Assembly: GCF_000003605.2 (NCBI RefSeq) | Contig: NW_003108088.1 | Location: forward strand, 237,478-247,632 | Reading direction: 5' to 3' | Length of the DNA: 10,155 bases | Source: Saccoglossus kowalevskii | Taxonomy: Eukaryota; Hemichordata; Enteropneusta; Harrimaniidae | Part shown: positions 1 to 8,200 of the stretch, in pieces | Numbering within the stretch: the first letter of the stretch is position 1 | Layout: each line of letters opens with the position of its first letter | The notes under the pieces: generated by a model | What the model was told of the DNA's origin: nothing | What the model saw: only the letters and a program-made list of their open reading frames with translations | Database searches by the model: none | Program-made: the position numbers and the translations under genes

Positions 1-571
1 CAAAATGAACAATTCTGAGAGAGGTCCACATGTAGTACCTATATATGTAATATCAAAGCAATTGCACTTGCGGTTTTTAACAAGAAGTCGAAAATATCAC
101 TTTTTACCAAAAATGACAAAAATATTCAACAAAATTAGAGAATTAAAGATATCATTACAAAATGAACAAATCTGAGAGAAGTCCACATGTAGTACCTATA
201 TATGTAATATCAAAGCAATTGCCCTTGCGGTTTTTAACAAGAAGTCGAAAATATCACTTTTTACCAAAAATGACAAAAATATTCACCAAAATTAGAGAAT
301 TAAAGATATCATTCCAAAATGAACAAATCTGAGAAAGATCCGCATGTAGTACCTATATATGTAATATCAAAGCAATTGCACTTGCGGTTTTTAACAAGAA
401 GTCGAAAATATCACTTTTTACCAAAAATGACAAAAATATTCACCAAAATTAGAGAATTGAAGATATCAACATGAAATGAACAAACCTAAGAGAGGTCTAC
501 CCAAGGTACATATACACCAAGTATCAAAGCATTCAGGCTTGTAGTTTTCAAGAAGAAGTCGAAAAAGTAAA
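1..571. repeat. 157-bp tandem array, three full units plus one degenerate partial unit
   Basis: Units begin at 1, 158, 315 and 472, an exact 157-bp period. Units 1 and 2 differ at about five positions by hand count, and unit 3 at a few more. Unit 4 (472 to about 571) is recognisable but diverged and partial, which is usual for an array edge. Shared landmarks are the word tgaacaaatctgag near the unit start, tatatatgtaatatcaaagc in the middle and aagaagtcgaaaatatcac further on. No open frame crosses the units. The near identity of units 1-3 suggests recent amplification or homogenisation. The array may continue left of the window. Confidence 0.93.
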
Positions 572-612
572 ACATTGACACGGACGACGACGGACAATCA
601 CTCATATGATAA

Positions 613-641
613 GCTCCGCTCGACAAAGTCGACAGCGGAGC
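613..641. repeat. Terminal hairpin of the tandem-repeat element
   Basis: The outer arms gctccgct (613-620) and agcggagc (634-641) are perfect complements. The inner arms cgac (621-624) and gtcg (628-631) extend the stem around an aaa loop, with a two-base bulge (632-633). The hairpin lies exactly where the LINE frame ends, so it is probably the terminus of the inserted element. It could act as a terminus or replication-stop structure, as in Helitron-like elements, but no canonical CTRR end is visible beside it. Confidence 0.75.
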
Positions 642-642
642 C

Positions 643-978
643 AAAAAGAAGAGGGCCTACGATTGACCCTTGTGGTACCCCTGTGGAAATAGTTTCACAG
701 TCAGAATCATTGTTTTTAGTACTGATATATTGTTGCCAACCGTCCAAAAAAGTTTTAAACCAGTTCAAAGTTGACCCTCCAATCCCATATTGTTGTAGTT
801 TAGCTAGCAAAATACTGTGATCAATGGTATCGAAAGCTTTTCTCAAGTCTATAAAAGCACCAAGTGTGACAAAACCTTCATCAATTCTTTTTGAGATTTC
901 AGCTGTGAGATCAGCTAATGCAAGTTTAGAGCTATATTGCTTTCGGGACCCGTACTGATTTTCTGAAAGAATTTTAAA
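643..978 (-). pseudogene. LINE reverse transcriptase, palm part (motifs A and B)
   Basis: This minus-strand frame begins inside the TIR element. LINE residues start at Phe-Lys (codons 978-973). Visible landmarks are ENQYGSRKQYSS, motif A as FIDLRKAFDTIDH (the metal-binding Asp is the D of FID) and motif B as TGVPQGSIVGPLLF. The first Leu-Arg-Lys of motif A is commonly Leu-Ser-Lys in relatives. Right after GPLLF the frame runs into the hairpin element, so the FxxYxDD motif C, thumb and C-terminus are missing. This piece continues the RT whose fingers lie at 2780-3254. Confidence 0.9.
974..977. repeat. TTAA target site duplication, left copy
   Basis: TTAA within TTTAAA (973-978). Its partner is 2781-2784, within TTTAAA 2780-2785. 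Only one copy is needed to give the continuous LINE frame, so the second copy is a duplication. Confidence 0.8.
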
Positions 979-994
979 GTGCCTGTGCAATGCC
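978..994 (+). repeat. Left terminal inverted repeat of the TIR element
   Basis: AGTGCCTGTG followed by a mismatch and AATG. It pairs with 2764-2780 at 15 of 17 positions. Confidence 0.88.
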
Positions 995-1272
995 CACCCT
1001 CACGTTTCCCATTTTAGATCTATTTCCCTCTGAAAAGGGTAGTTATTGATTTTTTTGCTGAAAATGATTACTCGTATCCAAGTAAATTTGGGATATTTCT
1101 CGTGTTGTAGCCACGCCCACCTATTGTGAAACGGTCGACTGTTTCCGGATTTCCGACTCTCGCCAAAAGTGCACCACCAAATGACAAAATGTGAGAGGAA
1201 GTCATACCCCTGAGCCGTAATAACACTGGTCGTTCAGTATACTTTCAAACGATATATATTTTTCGGTCGGCG

Positions 1273-1320
1273 TTTTTTCTTTTTTTTTTGTCTATTTTTT
1301 TTTTTTTTTGAGAGAGAGAG
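1273..1320. repeat. Poly-T tract followed by GA microsatellite
   Basis: T-runs of 6, 10 and 15 bases (1273-1309), broken by single bases and a gtcta spacer, run into an 11-nt GA repeat (1310-1320). On the minus strand this would read as a CT repeat followed by A-tails, so it could be the tail of a small retroposed sequence inside the TIR element. No SINE body is recognised. Confidence 0.85.
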
Positions 1321-1546
1321 TTTTTAGATGTTGTGTTGTGGGCAGTTGCAGTGAAACGTATAGCCATAGTGTATTCACATGCTTCTAAGGTGCGACATCA
1401 CTTAACCTTAGATTCATTCAACTGTCCTCGTCCATAAAAAAAAACGACTAGGCTTAAAGAGAAACGCCGACAATGTAAACCTGGCGCAACACTTTTGAAA
1501 GAAATAGATTACGGACCAGCCCATGATCACGGAGGCGGATTTCAGA

Positions 1547-1561
1547 AGAGAGAGAGAGAGA
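1547..1561. repeat. AG dinucleotide microsatellite
   Basis: (AG)7A. A second GA-type tract lies about 230 bp upstream at 1310-1320, in the same element. Confidence 0.85.
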
Positions 1562-1883
1562 CGTCTGGCAAGTGTTTCAAATCAGTTGACTTTTTTTGCG
1601 ATCCTGATTATCGTTTTATAGAGACCATTTAGTCCCTGTTAAGTAAAAGGTAGCAATAATTTTGACAGTGACACAAAAACGAAGCGTCGGACAAACAGGA
1701 AATTACACAGCCCTTACACACTGCTAACTGTTTTCATTTTCGAAGGCTAAAAGTTTCTGAATTGTTTGGTGATTGGTGTTGAATGTCGAATTCACACCTC
1801 TGTTCTTTTTTACCTCCATGCTTGCAGCTTGATCTGCGTAATAATTTATGAAATAAGAATCTGGGCTTGGTCAATGTGTTTCC

Positions 1884-1914
1884 ACCATAGACCCTCTAAC
1901 AGAGGGTCTATGGT
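1884..1914. repeat. Perfect 14-bp hairpin with 3-nt loop
   Basis: The arm accatagaccctct (1884-1897), loop aac and arm agagggtctatggt (1901-1914) form a perfect inverted repeat. The direct repeat gtttccacca stands at 1878-1887 and again at 1920-1929, on both sides. A 28-nt perfect pairing with a 3-nt loop is very unlikely by chance in 10 kb. The same flank words recur at 8179-8197 without the hairpin centre, so this is probably a dispersed palindromic repeat. Confidence 0.85.
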
Positions 1915-2176
1915 TAATGGTTTCCACCAAATAAAGTTTTAATACGATGTTATAATTATGACAATCACGCCATGGATCAAGCTAACTCGAATCCACTCTG
2001 AATTTATCTGTATGTGTGCCAATTAAGCGCCGCTTTTAACGCACTTGCCCTCGCCGTGACCCGACGCGTTCACCTATTTCAACAAAATGTCAATTTATTT
2101 CCACGAGGCTGTCATTTATTTAGTAACTGTGATTTGTCGTTTTTTTTAATTATTTTATAGTGATCACTATAGTCTA

Positions 2177-2476
2177 ATGTTTAGAATGTCAAAATATGTT
2201 CTCTTTTATTTTAATTTTGAAAGTTTTACTCAGACGATCGATGAAATAAAACAGTGTAGTGACGTGCCTAGTAACCTGCTAAATAACGAGATAATTCTGA
2301 CGTCAAATTCTATTTTGTCCAGCAACAGTGTACAAATGTGCGCCGGTGTCGGTGACGATCACAGTGACCAGCTACACCAGAACGGACATATTTCGCATCT
2401 AACTCAACCCCATGCAACAGAAATTGATACTATGTGTTCATTATGGTCCATTCTTCCTCTACGAACAAGTACATAA
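2177..2476 (+). other. Unassigned 99-codon open frame inside the TIR element
   Basis: The frame opens with Met-Phe-Arg-Met and has a mixed polar composition. It contains NFESFTQTIDEIKQ near the start and a Cys/His-containing middle (MCAGVGDDHSDQLHQNGHISHL). I do not recognise a family. It lies entirely within the TIR element and carries a CRE octamer at 2298-2305. It could be a chance frame, a remnant of a transposase exon or a captured host exon. No clear splice donor was seen at its end. Confidence 0.15.
2298..2305. promoter_or_regulatory. CRE octamer TGACGTCA (inside TIR element)
   Basis: A perfect palindromic CREB/ATF consensus octamer, in the right half of the TIR element. It is one of five in the window. 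Use as an enhancer is not shown. Confidence 0.4.
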
Positions 2477-2568
2477 GTGACAATATAGTCAAAGACGAGG
2501 AAACTGCACAAGAAATTTGCCTTATTTACACGTATTGGCAATGCAAGCTGCCATGCGACTTCCCCTTC

Positions 2569-2576
2569 TGACGTCA
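2569..2576. promoter_or_regulatory. CRE octamer TGACGTCA (inside TIR element)
   Basis: A second perfect CREB/ATF octamer in the same element, 271 bp from the first. If active, the transposon would bring two CREs to a site about 3.5 kb upstream of the UBALD gene. Confidence 0.4.
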
Positions 2577-2763
2577 CAAGGGGAATTTCTGTATGCAAAT
2601 GAGAAGCTAATGAGGAGCCTCGTTTTAAAATACACAAAAATAAAGTTGCCGTAGACTAAGTTTAAAACACATTTTTTCACTTAAAAAAAATAATTCATGC
2701 TTAGAAACATAAAAATTAATAATATTTATGTATCAATTGATAATTTTAGGCGTGAAAATAGCA

Positions 2764-2780
2764 GCCATTTCACAGGCACT
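2764..2780 (-). repeat. Right terminal inverted repeat of the TIR element
   Basis: On the plus strand this reads gccatttcacaggcact, the inverse of the left end with two mismatches. Beyond the 17 positions the two ends diverge, although both carry a TCACG word slightly further in. Confidence 0.88.
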
Positions 2781-3254
2781 TTAAATTTGTCCATAAAGGC
2801 ACACAACTGTTTATTGGCGAATGATTCGAATAGTTTGCTGAAGACAGGTAAAACGGAGATCGGCCTGTAGTTTCCAACTTCATAAGCACACCCTTTCTTG
2901 AAAATAGGAGTCACCCGTGCCTTTTTCAGTTTGTCAGGGAATACACCTTTCGACAAGGAACAATTTATAATATAGGCGATTGGTTCGGCAATATATTCAG
3001 CAACCACTTTCACAAGTTTTGGGTGAATACCGTCATAACCAACGGATTTACGAATGTCAAATTTGTCAATTTCATTTAAGACATCGTCACGTGTGCACAG
3101 ACAGGGCGAAAGAAAAATGACTGATTGTCTGTTGCCAAGGTAGTCATTAAAATTGGTGTTACAGGTAATCTCCGAAGCAAGCTTTGGGCCAATGTTAACA
3201 AAATAAGAATTGAACAAATGTGCAATATCCTTACTGTTTGTAACAAATTTATCT
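2780..3254 (-). pseudogene. LINE reverse transcriptase, N-terminal fingers part
   Basis: The minus-strand frame contains FNSYFVNIGPKLASEI, then a region with KSVGYDGIHPKLVK, then EPIAYIINCSLSKGVFPDKLKKARVTPIFKKG and GNYRPISVLPVFSKLFE. These are the standard leading blocks of LINE RTs. Frame and similarity end at Asp-Lys-Phe-Lys (codon 2780-2782), where the TIR element begins. The palm resumes at 978. Upstream, a one-base change near 3250-3257 separates this frame from the linker behind the endonuclease. Confidence 0.9.
2781..2784. repeat. TTAA target site duplication, right copy
   Basis: TTAA next to the right end of the TIR element, the partner of 974-977. Confidence 0.8.
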
Positions 3255-4350
3255 TTTTGGCAGCTTTCAACAGTTTACAGAGAATATTACGGTACTTTTT
3301 ATACTGATTATGTACTGTTGAGCTGACTGAATGTCGTTTTGTTTTAGAAAATAGTTTGTGTTTATTTTTAATAGAGACAAGCAGTCCCTTAGTAATCCAG
3401 GGCTTTTGAGTGATTTGGGCGAAAAACGAGTTTTAATCCTTGGGACATGTTTAGCGACAATGTTGTTAAACAGTTTGTAAAAGGCGTTGTAGGCCAAATT
3501 AAGATCTGATATTTCATAAATTGGCATCCATGACGTTTTTGCAACATCCGCTTTGAATGATTCAGGATTAAACAAAGAAAAGTGATGTTTGTAACTATTT
3601 GTTATATTTGTGTTAACTATATGACGTAAATTTTTAAAAACAGCAAAAATTGGAAAATGATCACTAAGATTCGCCTCTAGGGTACCAGCTTCAATAAAAT
3701 AATCAAAAGAATTCATAAGACAGTGATTTATTGTTGTAGATGTTGATTCGGTTACTCTAGTTGGAGAGTGTATAATTTGTTGAAAATTATTGGCATTAAG
3801 AACTGTGTCATAGGCAGCATGCGCATTATTGCTGCTAGCAACATTAATGTTGACATCGCCAAGAAAAATACATTTTTTATTGGCACAAAAAGTTTCAAGA
3901 CAATGCTCAAAACTATCAAGGAAATCTTGCACATCTATTACATGTATAACTTGTTTGTTGTCCAATGTAGTTTCAATAAATAAACACTCACAATGACTTA
4001 GAATAACTGAGTCAATAACAGTATAAAGCAATGATTCGTGTATATAGAGACCAACACCACCTCCTGAAGTAGATGTGCGGCAATTTGAAATAAAATTGTA
4101 AGATGGCAGATTATAAATTGAGGTGTCAGAATTACTGTGCAACCACGTCTCACTGAGACCAATGACTGAAAATTTCATTTTCAGAAGGTGTAAAAGAGTT
4201 GAAAGGTCGTCAAAATGTGCACTAATGGATCTAACATTCAAATGTAAGGCAGAAAAGGAATTTACTGACAATGTTGTTAAATTGCTCGATTGAATAAGAT
4301 TCACAGTTGTAATTACTGGATAGCAATGAGTCTGTTATGTCAGGAACCAT
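3255..4350 (-). pseudogene. LINE APE-type endonuclease and linker, multiply broken
   Basis: An ATG at 4350 (minus), shortly after an in-frame stop, begins MVPDITDSLLSSNYNCESYSIEQFNN. An apparent one-base insertion near 4256-4264 moves the frame to the 345-codon stretch ending at 3267. Numbering from the GTG at 4304, APE landmarks are LHLNVRS (Asn23), GLSETWL (Glu52), GGGVGLYI (81-88), GDVNIN (Asp150, Asn152), TINHC (193-194) and SDHFPIF (214-220). Relatives usually have IDH where this copy has INH, and an Ile-Tyr-Arg-Pro-Pro stretch between the VIHV and DVQDFLDSF blocks, which is missing. A further frameshift at 3395-3402 breaks the linker. The endonuclease nicks target DNA to prime reverse transcription, and this copy should be inactive. 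Confidence 0.9.
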
Positions 4351-4388
4351 GAATAATTCAGCTTTTCACGCTGCAAACAGTCACATTA

Positions 4389-4514
4389 ACATATTTTGCA
4401 AAGACTGTCTTCGTTTGGAAGGTGCGCATGCTCTGGTCTCTGTTTCAAAATATCCGCATAGATGGATTTGTCTTTTTGCTCTGGTGTTTTGATTTTCACA
4501 GGATTTAACCCGTT
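4389..4514 (-). pseudogene. Possible LINE 5' coding remnant (ORF1-like), uncertain
   Basis: A 42-codon open stretch on the minus strand between two stops, with protein-like composition: it includes DKSIYADILKQRPE and ends in LCKIC. It lies directly upstream of the probable ORF2 start at 4350, where the end of a LINE ORF1 is expected. The Cys-x-x-Cys end could be the start of a zinc finger cut by a stop. No family match can be proven by eye, and it could equally be chance. Confidence 0.2.
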
Positions 4515-5491
4515 TTAGTTTGAATAAAAGTAATATAAGTCGATCGATAGTTTTCACAGATATCATGCTTGAGTTGTGTGAAGCGGATCGAAATATAATT
4601 TGGAAAATTGTTATTTTTGGGAAATTTTGTTGTCAACGCTTTCCTACCTTGTGTTATTATATGAGTGGTAGGCGAATGTACCGACGACTGACTAACTATG
4701 CCGATCCCACTTTAGGTCATTTTTATTATCTACGAAACGTTCCAAGCGCCTGTGGTTTAGACAGGTAAAAAAAAATTCATTGCACAGACCATGGAGGTAA
4801 AAAGAGAAAGTTTCTACAAACCTATCCAACTGAATATTACCAATAAATTACAAAATAATCATAAATTATCAAAAAAAAAATGTCTTTGGTTAGGGACTGC
4901 CATCTTTCATTTCAATAAAGTTTTACCCAGGCACTTTCTATTTTCTGGCGACATGTATAACGCTGGGTATAGGTGATACACTAGCTTAATACGCTAACAG
5001 AATTTGTCTATTAATCGCCCGTCCCCCTTCCGCCGTCAACTCCCATGTTCGTATGACATTTTCAGTTTATTTTTTCACATATTTAAAGGTGCGAATTGAT
5101 TTGTTTGTGCATCATTGTATATATAAACGTCGGTCCCAATATTCCATCGTCAAAATCAGGAGTCAGGGCTGATGTTCAATCTGGTTCAACCATACATGTT
5201 CAAGAATTATGGTTTAAATGTCGGCGTTAACATTACCCCCAAATAAATTGTGACAATTGAAAGATATATAAATATAAAATGTACTTGGTACCTGACTTCG
5301 GAGGATATCGATAAGCAGAATTTGCCGCAATATCCAGTTCCTCCACACCAGCGGTGTGGGTACTTGAAAAATTCCCCATCTTGTTGACAAGAAATTGATT
5401 TCTATTGGTGATTTTGTGGTGGAAATGGACAGTACTGAAAGATTGAAAATACAGATAAAATCAAGAAACGCAGATAGTCTTTTCCGCAAAT
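4515..5491. other. Non-coding stretch, no supported gene
   Basis: Open frames here (the longest is 82 codons, 4520-4768 plus strand; another of 93 codons is on the minus strand, 5214-5495) show no recognisable family, no domain-like blocks and no credible splice structure. The stretch has A-runs (4870-4880), a C-rich patch near 5018-5030 and the TATA-like site at 5120. No repeats shared with the rest of the window were found by eye. Confidence 0.6.
5120..5127 (+). promoter_or_regulatory. TATA box-like site TATATAAA
   Basis: A clean TATATAAA in a locally less AT-rich setting, followed about 25-30 bp later by a ccatcgtcaaaatcag stretch that could hold a start site. The first downstream ATG (5172) opens only a 24-codon frame, so no product can be named. 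Confidence 0.25.
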
Positions 5492-5515
5492 CCAAGATGG
5501 CGAAGTCTGACGTCA
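5492..5515 (+). promoter_or_regulatory. YY1-like motif next to CRE: candidate promoter core
   Basis: CCAAGATGGCG (5492-5502) resembles the YY1 consensus (CAAxATGGCGGC) often found just downstream of metazoan start sites. A perfect TGACGTCA follows six bases later (5508-5515). The pair lies 711 bp upstream of the UBALD ATG. It may mark an upstream alternative start or a separate transcript. Confidence 0.35.
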
Positions 5516-5692
5516 GATTTACCCAAGGTGCAAAGTTCTATTTACAAACAAATGCTTAGCACAGCCACCACAACATTTTATAATTCCCTACCCGTAGCAC
5601 ACTGCCAGCGTGTGGCAATATGCGTTTTACTGGTAAATACGGCATAATAAACATTCTAATTTTGTAAACTAAAAAAACAAAAAAAAACAATT

Positions 5693-5947
5693 ATGTATTT
5701 TGGATTCATGGCCACGATCAGTCCAATGTTTACAAACAACAAGTTAGGCAAAATGACGTCATATCTTTCGAGTGATCTTGATGTGGGAGGGGCGCAACAG
5801 GAAATGCCATTTGTTGTCGTTTTTCCAACCGTTTGTTTTGGTATTATTGGCTTACTTGGATCAAACTACGTACCACAGCCGAATCTCATAATAATTAAAC
5901 TATCAGTCGAATTGGTGTCTTGCTCTAGTATTATTACTAATGAGTAA
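5693..5947 (+). other. Unassigned 84-codon open frame upstream of UBALD, probably chance
   Basis: The frame includes a hydrophobic run (FVVVFPTVCFGIIGLLG) that could be one membrane segment, but no family is recognised. The frame also spans a CRE octamer. No strong start context or homology cue was seen. It is recorded because it is the longest frame between the LINE and the UBALD gene on this strand. Confidence 0.12.
5754..5761. promoter_or_regulatory. CRE octamer TGACGTCA
   Basis: A perfect CREB/ATF octamer followed by T, giving the preferred TGACGTCAT form. It lies about 470 bp upstream of the UBALD ATG, 246 bp from the CRE at 5508 and 355 bp from the one at 6109. Confidence 0.4.
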
Positions 5948-6077
5948 ATTGGTCGAAAAAACGTAAAAAACAAGAGATGTTATCGCCTTTTATTGGAATA
6001 GCGACACGTCATGTTCGTCAACACACTCTTTAATTACCATAAATTAACATAATTATTCCGCCCTGAGTTTGAAATTC

Positions 6078-6116
6078 AGCCAATCACAGGCCAGTTTTTT
6101 TCAAAGTGTGACGTCA
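6078..6116 (+). promoter_or_regulatory. Proximal promoter of UBALD: CCAAT box plus CRE
   Basis: AGCCAATCAC holds a CCAAT box (6080-6084), and GTGACGTCAT holds a full CRE (TGACGTCA 6109-6116). The pair sits 110-150 bp before the ATG, in the range of a TATA-less, NF-Y/CREB-type promoter. A small CpG-containing patch (about 6158-6204, with ctcgttcgcgag) follows and probably covers the start site and 5' UTR. The start site itself cannot be fixed from sequence. Confidence 0.55.
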
Positions 6117-6220
6117 TCTGTCACTCAAATTTGTCTGGTTGATGAAGTCAACAAGAGCCGCGTGATCTCTCGTTCGCGAGTAGTGTAACTCAATTTGCGT
6201 GAGCGTTTTTGCTATTTTAA

Positions 6221-6838
<618 letters not shown>

Positions 6839-7980
6839 ACAAATATGGCGTCCAGTAAGGACTCGTTACTAGAGCTGTTACAAAACGCATTTTAAATGCA
6901 TTGAACATTGCAAAATAATAAATATTGGATACGGACCATTGAATAATGCGTTATAGTGACTTGGCTCGGATATGTATTGGTTTTGGATTGTTCCAGAAGT
7001 AGGATGCAATAATTGCTGGAAGAAGATATTATGTGTGTTGCTGTCTTAGTCTGGTTTACATGTAAATGACTGTGTTCGAGAACTGGACGTCGTCTGGCGA
7101 TTTCTGTGAAAGAAAAATAGGACATTGAACATTTTACTTGTTGTGTTAAATGTAGGAGTCAAAGTTTGCCTTCGATTTGTTTCATACGTTATACAATATA
7201 TTAATTATCGAGTAAATCATGAAGTCATTTACACGTAGCACACAAGTTACAAAATGAGAGAAGCAGTCTTCATATATTTGCATTCTCAGGTTCTCCATTG
7301 TACTTGTGTGTGTATGACAGGGCGAGTTTGTTTGAAAGTAACTATATTAGGGTGATGTAAGTTGCAAAATGACTGATTTAGAATAATCAGTGTACATTTA
7401 GTCAAGCATCAAATCAACATTTCTGTTTTTCACCAATCTAGTATGTGAGCATAAAACACGTATGTAGGTGTTTCACATTTTGTACAGTGCAGTTTATTAG
7501 AGAGTGAATTTTGTTGACAATTACTGACTTTAACACATCCTTAAAGTGCTATTTTTTTCATCGTATCATATAGGTGTCTAATATGTAAAAAAGACTTAAG
7601 AGTTATATTTTATGTTCTGTAACTACACTGCTGACAGTAGAAATTAAAAAACATATATTCTGCACACATACATTTTTTTAATAACTTGTGTGCATATTAA
7701 ATATATCGCCCATGATTTATGCATGGAAATTGTAATGTACATATATTCAGAGTGTAGTAGGCAGGCTTAGTGTACATTTTGTTTTTGTTTTATATTGCAA
7801 TTTGAAGAGTCATTATGGCAAGGGCATATAGTTTCAGGTTTGAAGTATAATAACAAAGTGTTAAAAAAATAACATTTGGGTAGTTCATTTTGTATTCATT
7901 TGTTTTTGTTTTGTTTTTCAATCCAGGTCATCCTTGCTACTTCACAAATTGATGTGAAAAATAAAAAAAACAAGTAGATA
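6839..7980 (+). other. Probable 3' UTR of UBALD
   Basis: AT-rich sequence without supported frames, directly behind the stop and ending at the poly(A) site near 7980. An early AATAAA at 6917-6922 lacks a clear GT-rich element close behind it. One Pumilio-type element, TGTACATA, is at 7736-7743. The 3' UTR would be about 1.1 kb, longer than the coding sequence. Confidence 0.6.
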
Positions 7981-8000
7981 ATGTCTTTGTGTGTTGCTGT
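7960..8000 (+). terminator. Polyadenylation site candidate for UBALD
   Basis: AATAAA (7960-7965) sits 10-20 nt before a plausible cleavage zone (caagtagata), and a GT-rich downstream element (gtctttgtgtgttgctgt) starts near 7983. The three parts have canonical order and spacing, making this the best signal in the downstream region. Confidence 0.6.
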
Positions 8001-8171
8001 ATTTGCAAAATACTGTAATTGTAACTGGTTTACAACTTCATTAGGTCTGGGAGAATCACAGCAGTGAAAATTATTTGTGAATTTTTTTTGAAATTTTTTT
8101 TGCGTGAATGCCCTAAAATTATCATCTTGACAATTATTTATATATCTGGTTAGCGTTAACTCAGTTTAGCT

Positions 8172-8200
8172 GTTAGGGCATAGACCCTCTATGGTTAGGG
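8172..8200. repeat. Short palindrome related to the hairpin at 1884, flanked by gttaggg repeats
   Basis: catagaccctctatg (8179-8193) has CATAG/CTATG arms and is flanked by the direct repeat gttaggg (8172-8178 and 8194-8200). It shares catagaccctct and then atggtta with the copy at 1886-1917, which has 12 more bases in the middle. The flanking direct repeats look like a target duplication, but at 7 bp chance is possible. Confidence 0.6.

Larger units (their letters stand above)
1..642. mobile_element. Tandem-repeat-bearing element, cut by left window edge, inserted in LINE
   Basis: The block consists of a 157-bp tandem array (1 to about 571), a short GACGG-rich tract (about 581-596) and a 29-nt hairpin (613-641). 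The LINE reverse transcriptase reading frame (minus strand) is intact up to the Phe codon at 643-645. It then changes into unrelated sequence exactly at the hairpin, so 642/643 is taken as the element boundary. The other end and any target duplication lie outside the window. A T-run in the LINE at the junction (A-run 643-647 on the plus strand) could be part of the duplication. Arrays of roughly 160-bp units inside small non-autonomous elements are known from bivalve genomes (pearl-type and Helitron-like elements, BIV160-type satellites). The placement here is by resemblance only, and no transposase or Rep/helicase coding is visible. Confidence 0.6.
978..2780. mobile_element. 1.8-kb non-autonomous TIR DNA transposon with TTAA target duplication
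   Basis: The left end AGTGCCTGTGCAATGCC (978-994) matches the inverse of the right end (2764-2780) at 15 of 17 positions, the first ten perfectly. TTAA stands directly outside both ends (974-977 and 2781-2784). The interrupted LINE gives independent proof of the boundaries, because its RT frame resumes precisely across them. TTAA duplication is typical of the piggyBac and Kolobok superfamilies. The ends do not begin with the CCC usual for piggyBac, so the superfamily stays open. The surrounding TTTAAA is palindromic, so a 2- or 6-bp duplication cannot be excluded. No transposase is recognisable. The interior holds T-runs, AG repeats, a strong hairpin and two CRE octamers, and its largest open frame is 99 codons. 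Confidence 0.85.
643..4350 (-). mobile_element. Non-LTR retrotransposon (LINE, Jockey/CR1-like), dead, split by a TIR element
   Basis: Read on the minus strand, the element runs from a probable ORF2 start at 4350 through an AP-type endonuclease and then the reverse transcriptase fingers and palm. It breaks off after RT motif B at 643. The segment 978-2780 is foreign. Removing it in thought rejoins the RT at Asp-Lys-Phe-Lys / Ile-Leu-Ser-Glu with the frame kept. Three apparent frameshifts (near 4256-4264, 3395-3402 and 3250-3257), a missing stretch in the endonuclease and two insertions make it non-functional. The RT catalytic motif C (YxDD) and the 3' end are absent from the window. APE endonuclease plus this RT style fits the Jockey/CR1 group, but the clade is not resolved. 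Confidence 0.88.

Noticed and set aside
1-571. CRISPR array reading of the repeats
   Set aside because: Units are 157 bp, contiguous and similar throughout, without unique spacers, in an animal-type sequence. This is a tandem satellite-like array.
575-820. 81-codon plus-strand open frame
   Set aside because: It is antisense to the LINE RT palm and crosses the hairpin element, so it is a shadow frame.
1128-1145. Imperfect palindrome around gtcgac (gaaac ... gtttc)
   Set aside because: Short, with one mismatched pair and no second copy in the window. It could be chance.
2404-2637. 77-codon minus-strand frame in the TIR element
   Set aside because: No transposase-like blocks, and it overlaps the plus-strand 99-codon frame. 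There is no reason to prefer it.
3768-3983. 71-codon plus-strand and 60-codon minus-strand frames
   Set aside because: Both overlap the LINE endonuclease in other frames and have no family features.
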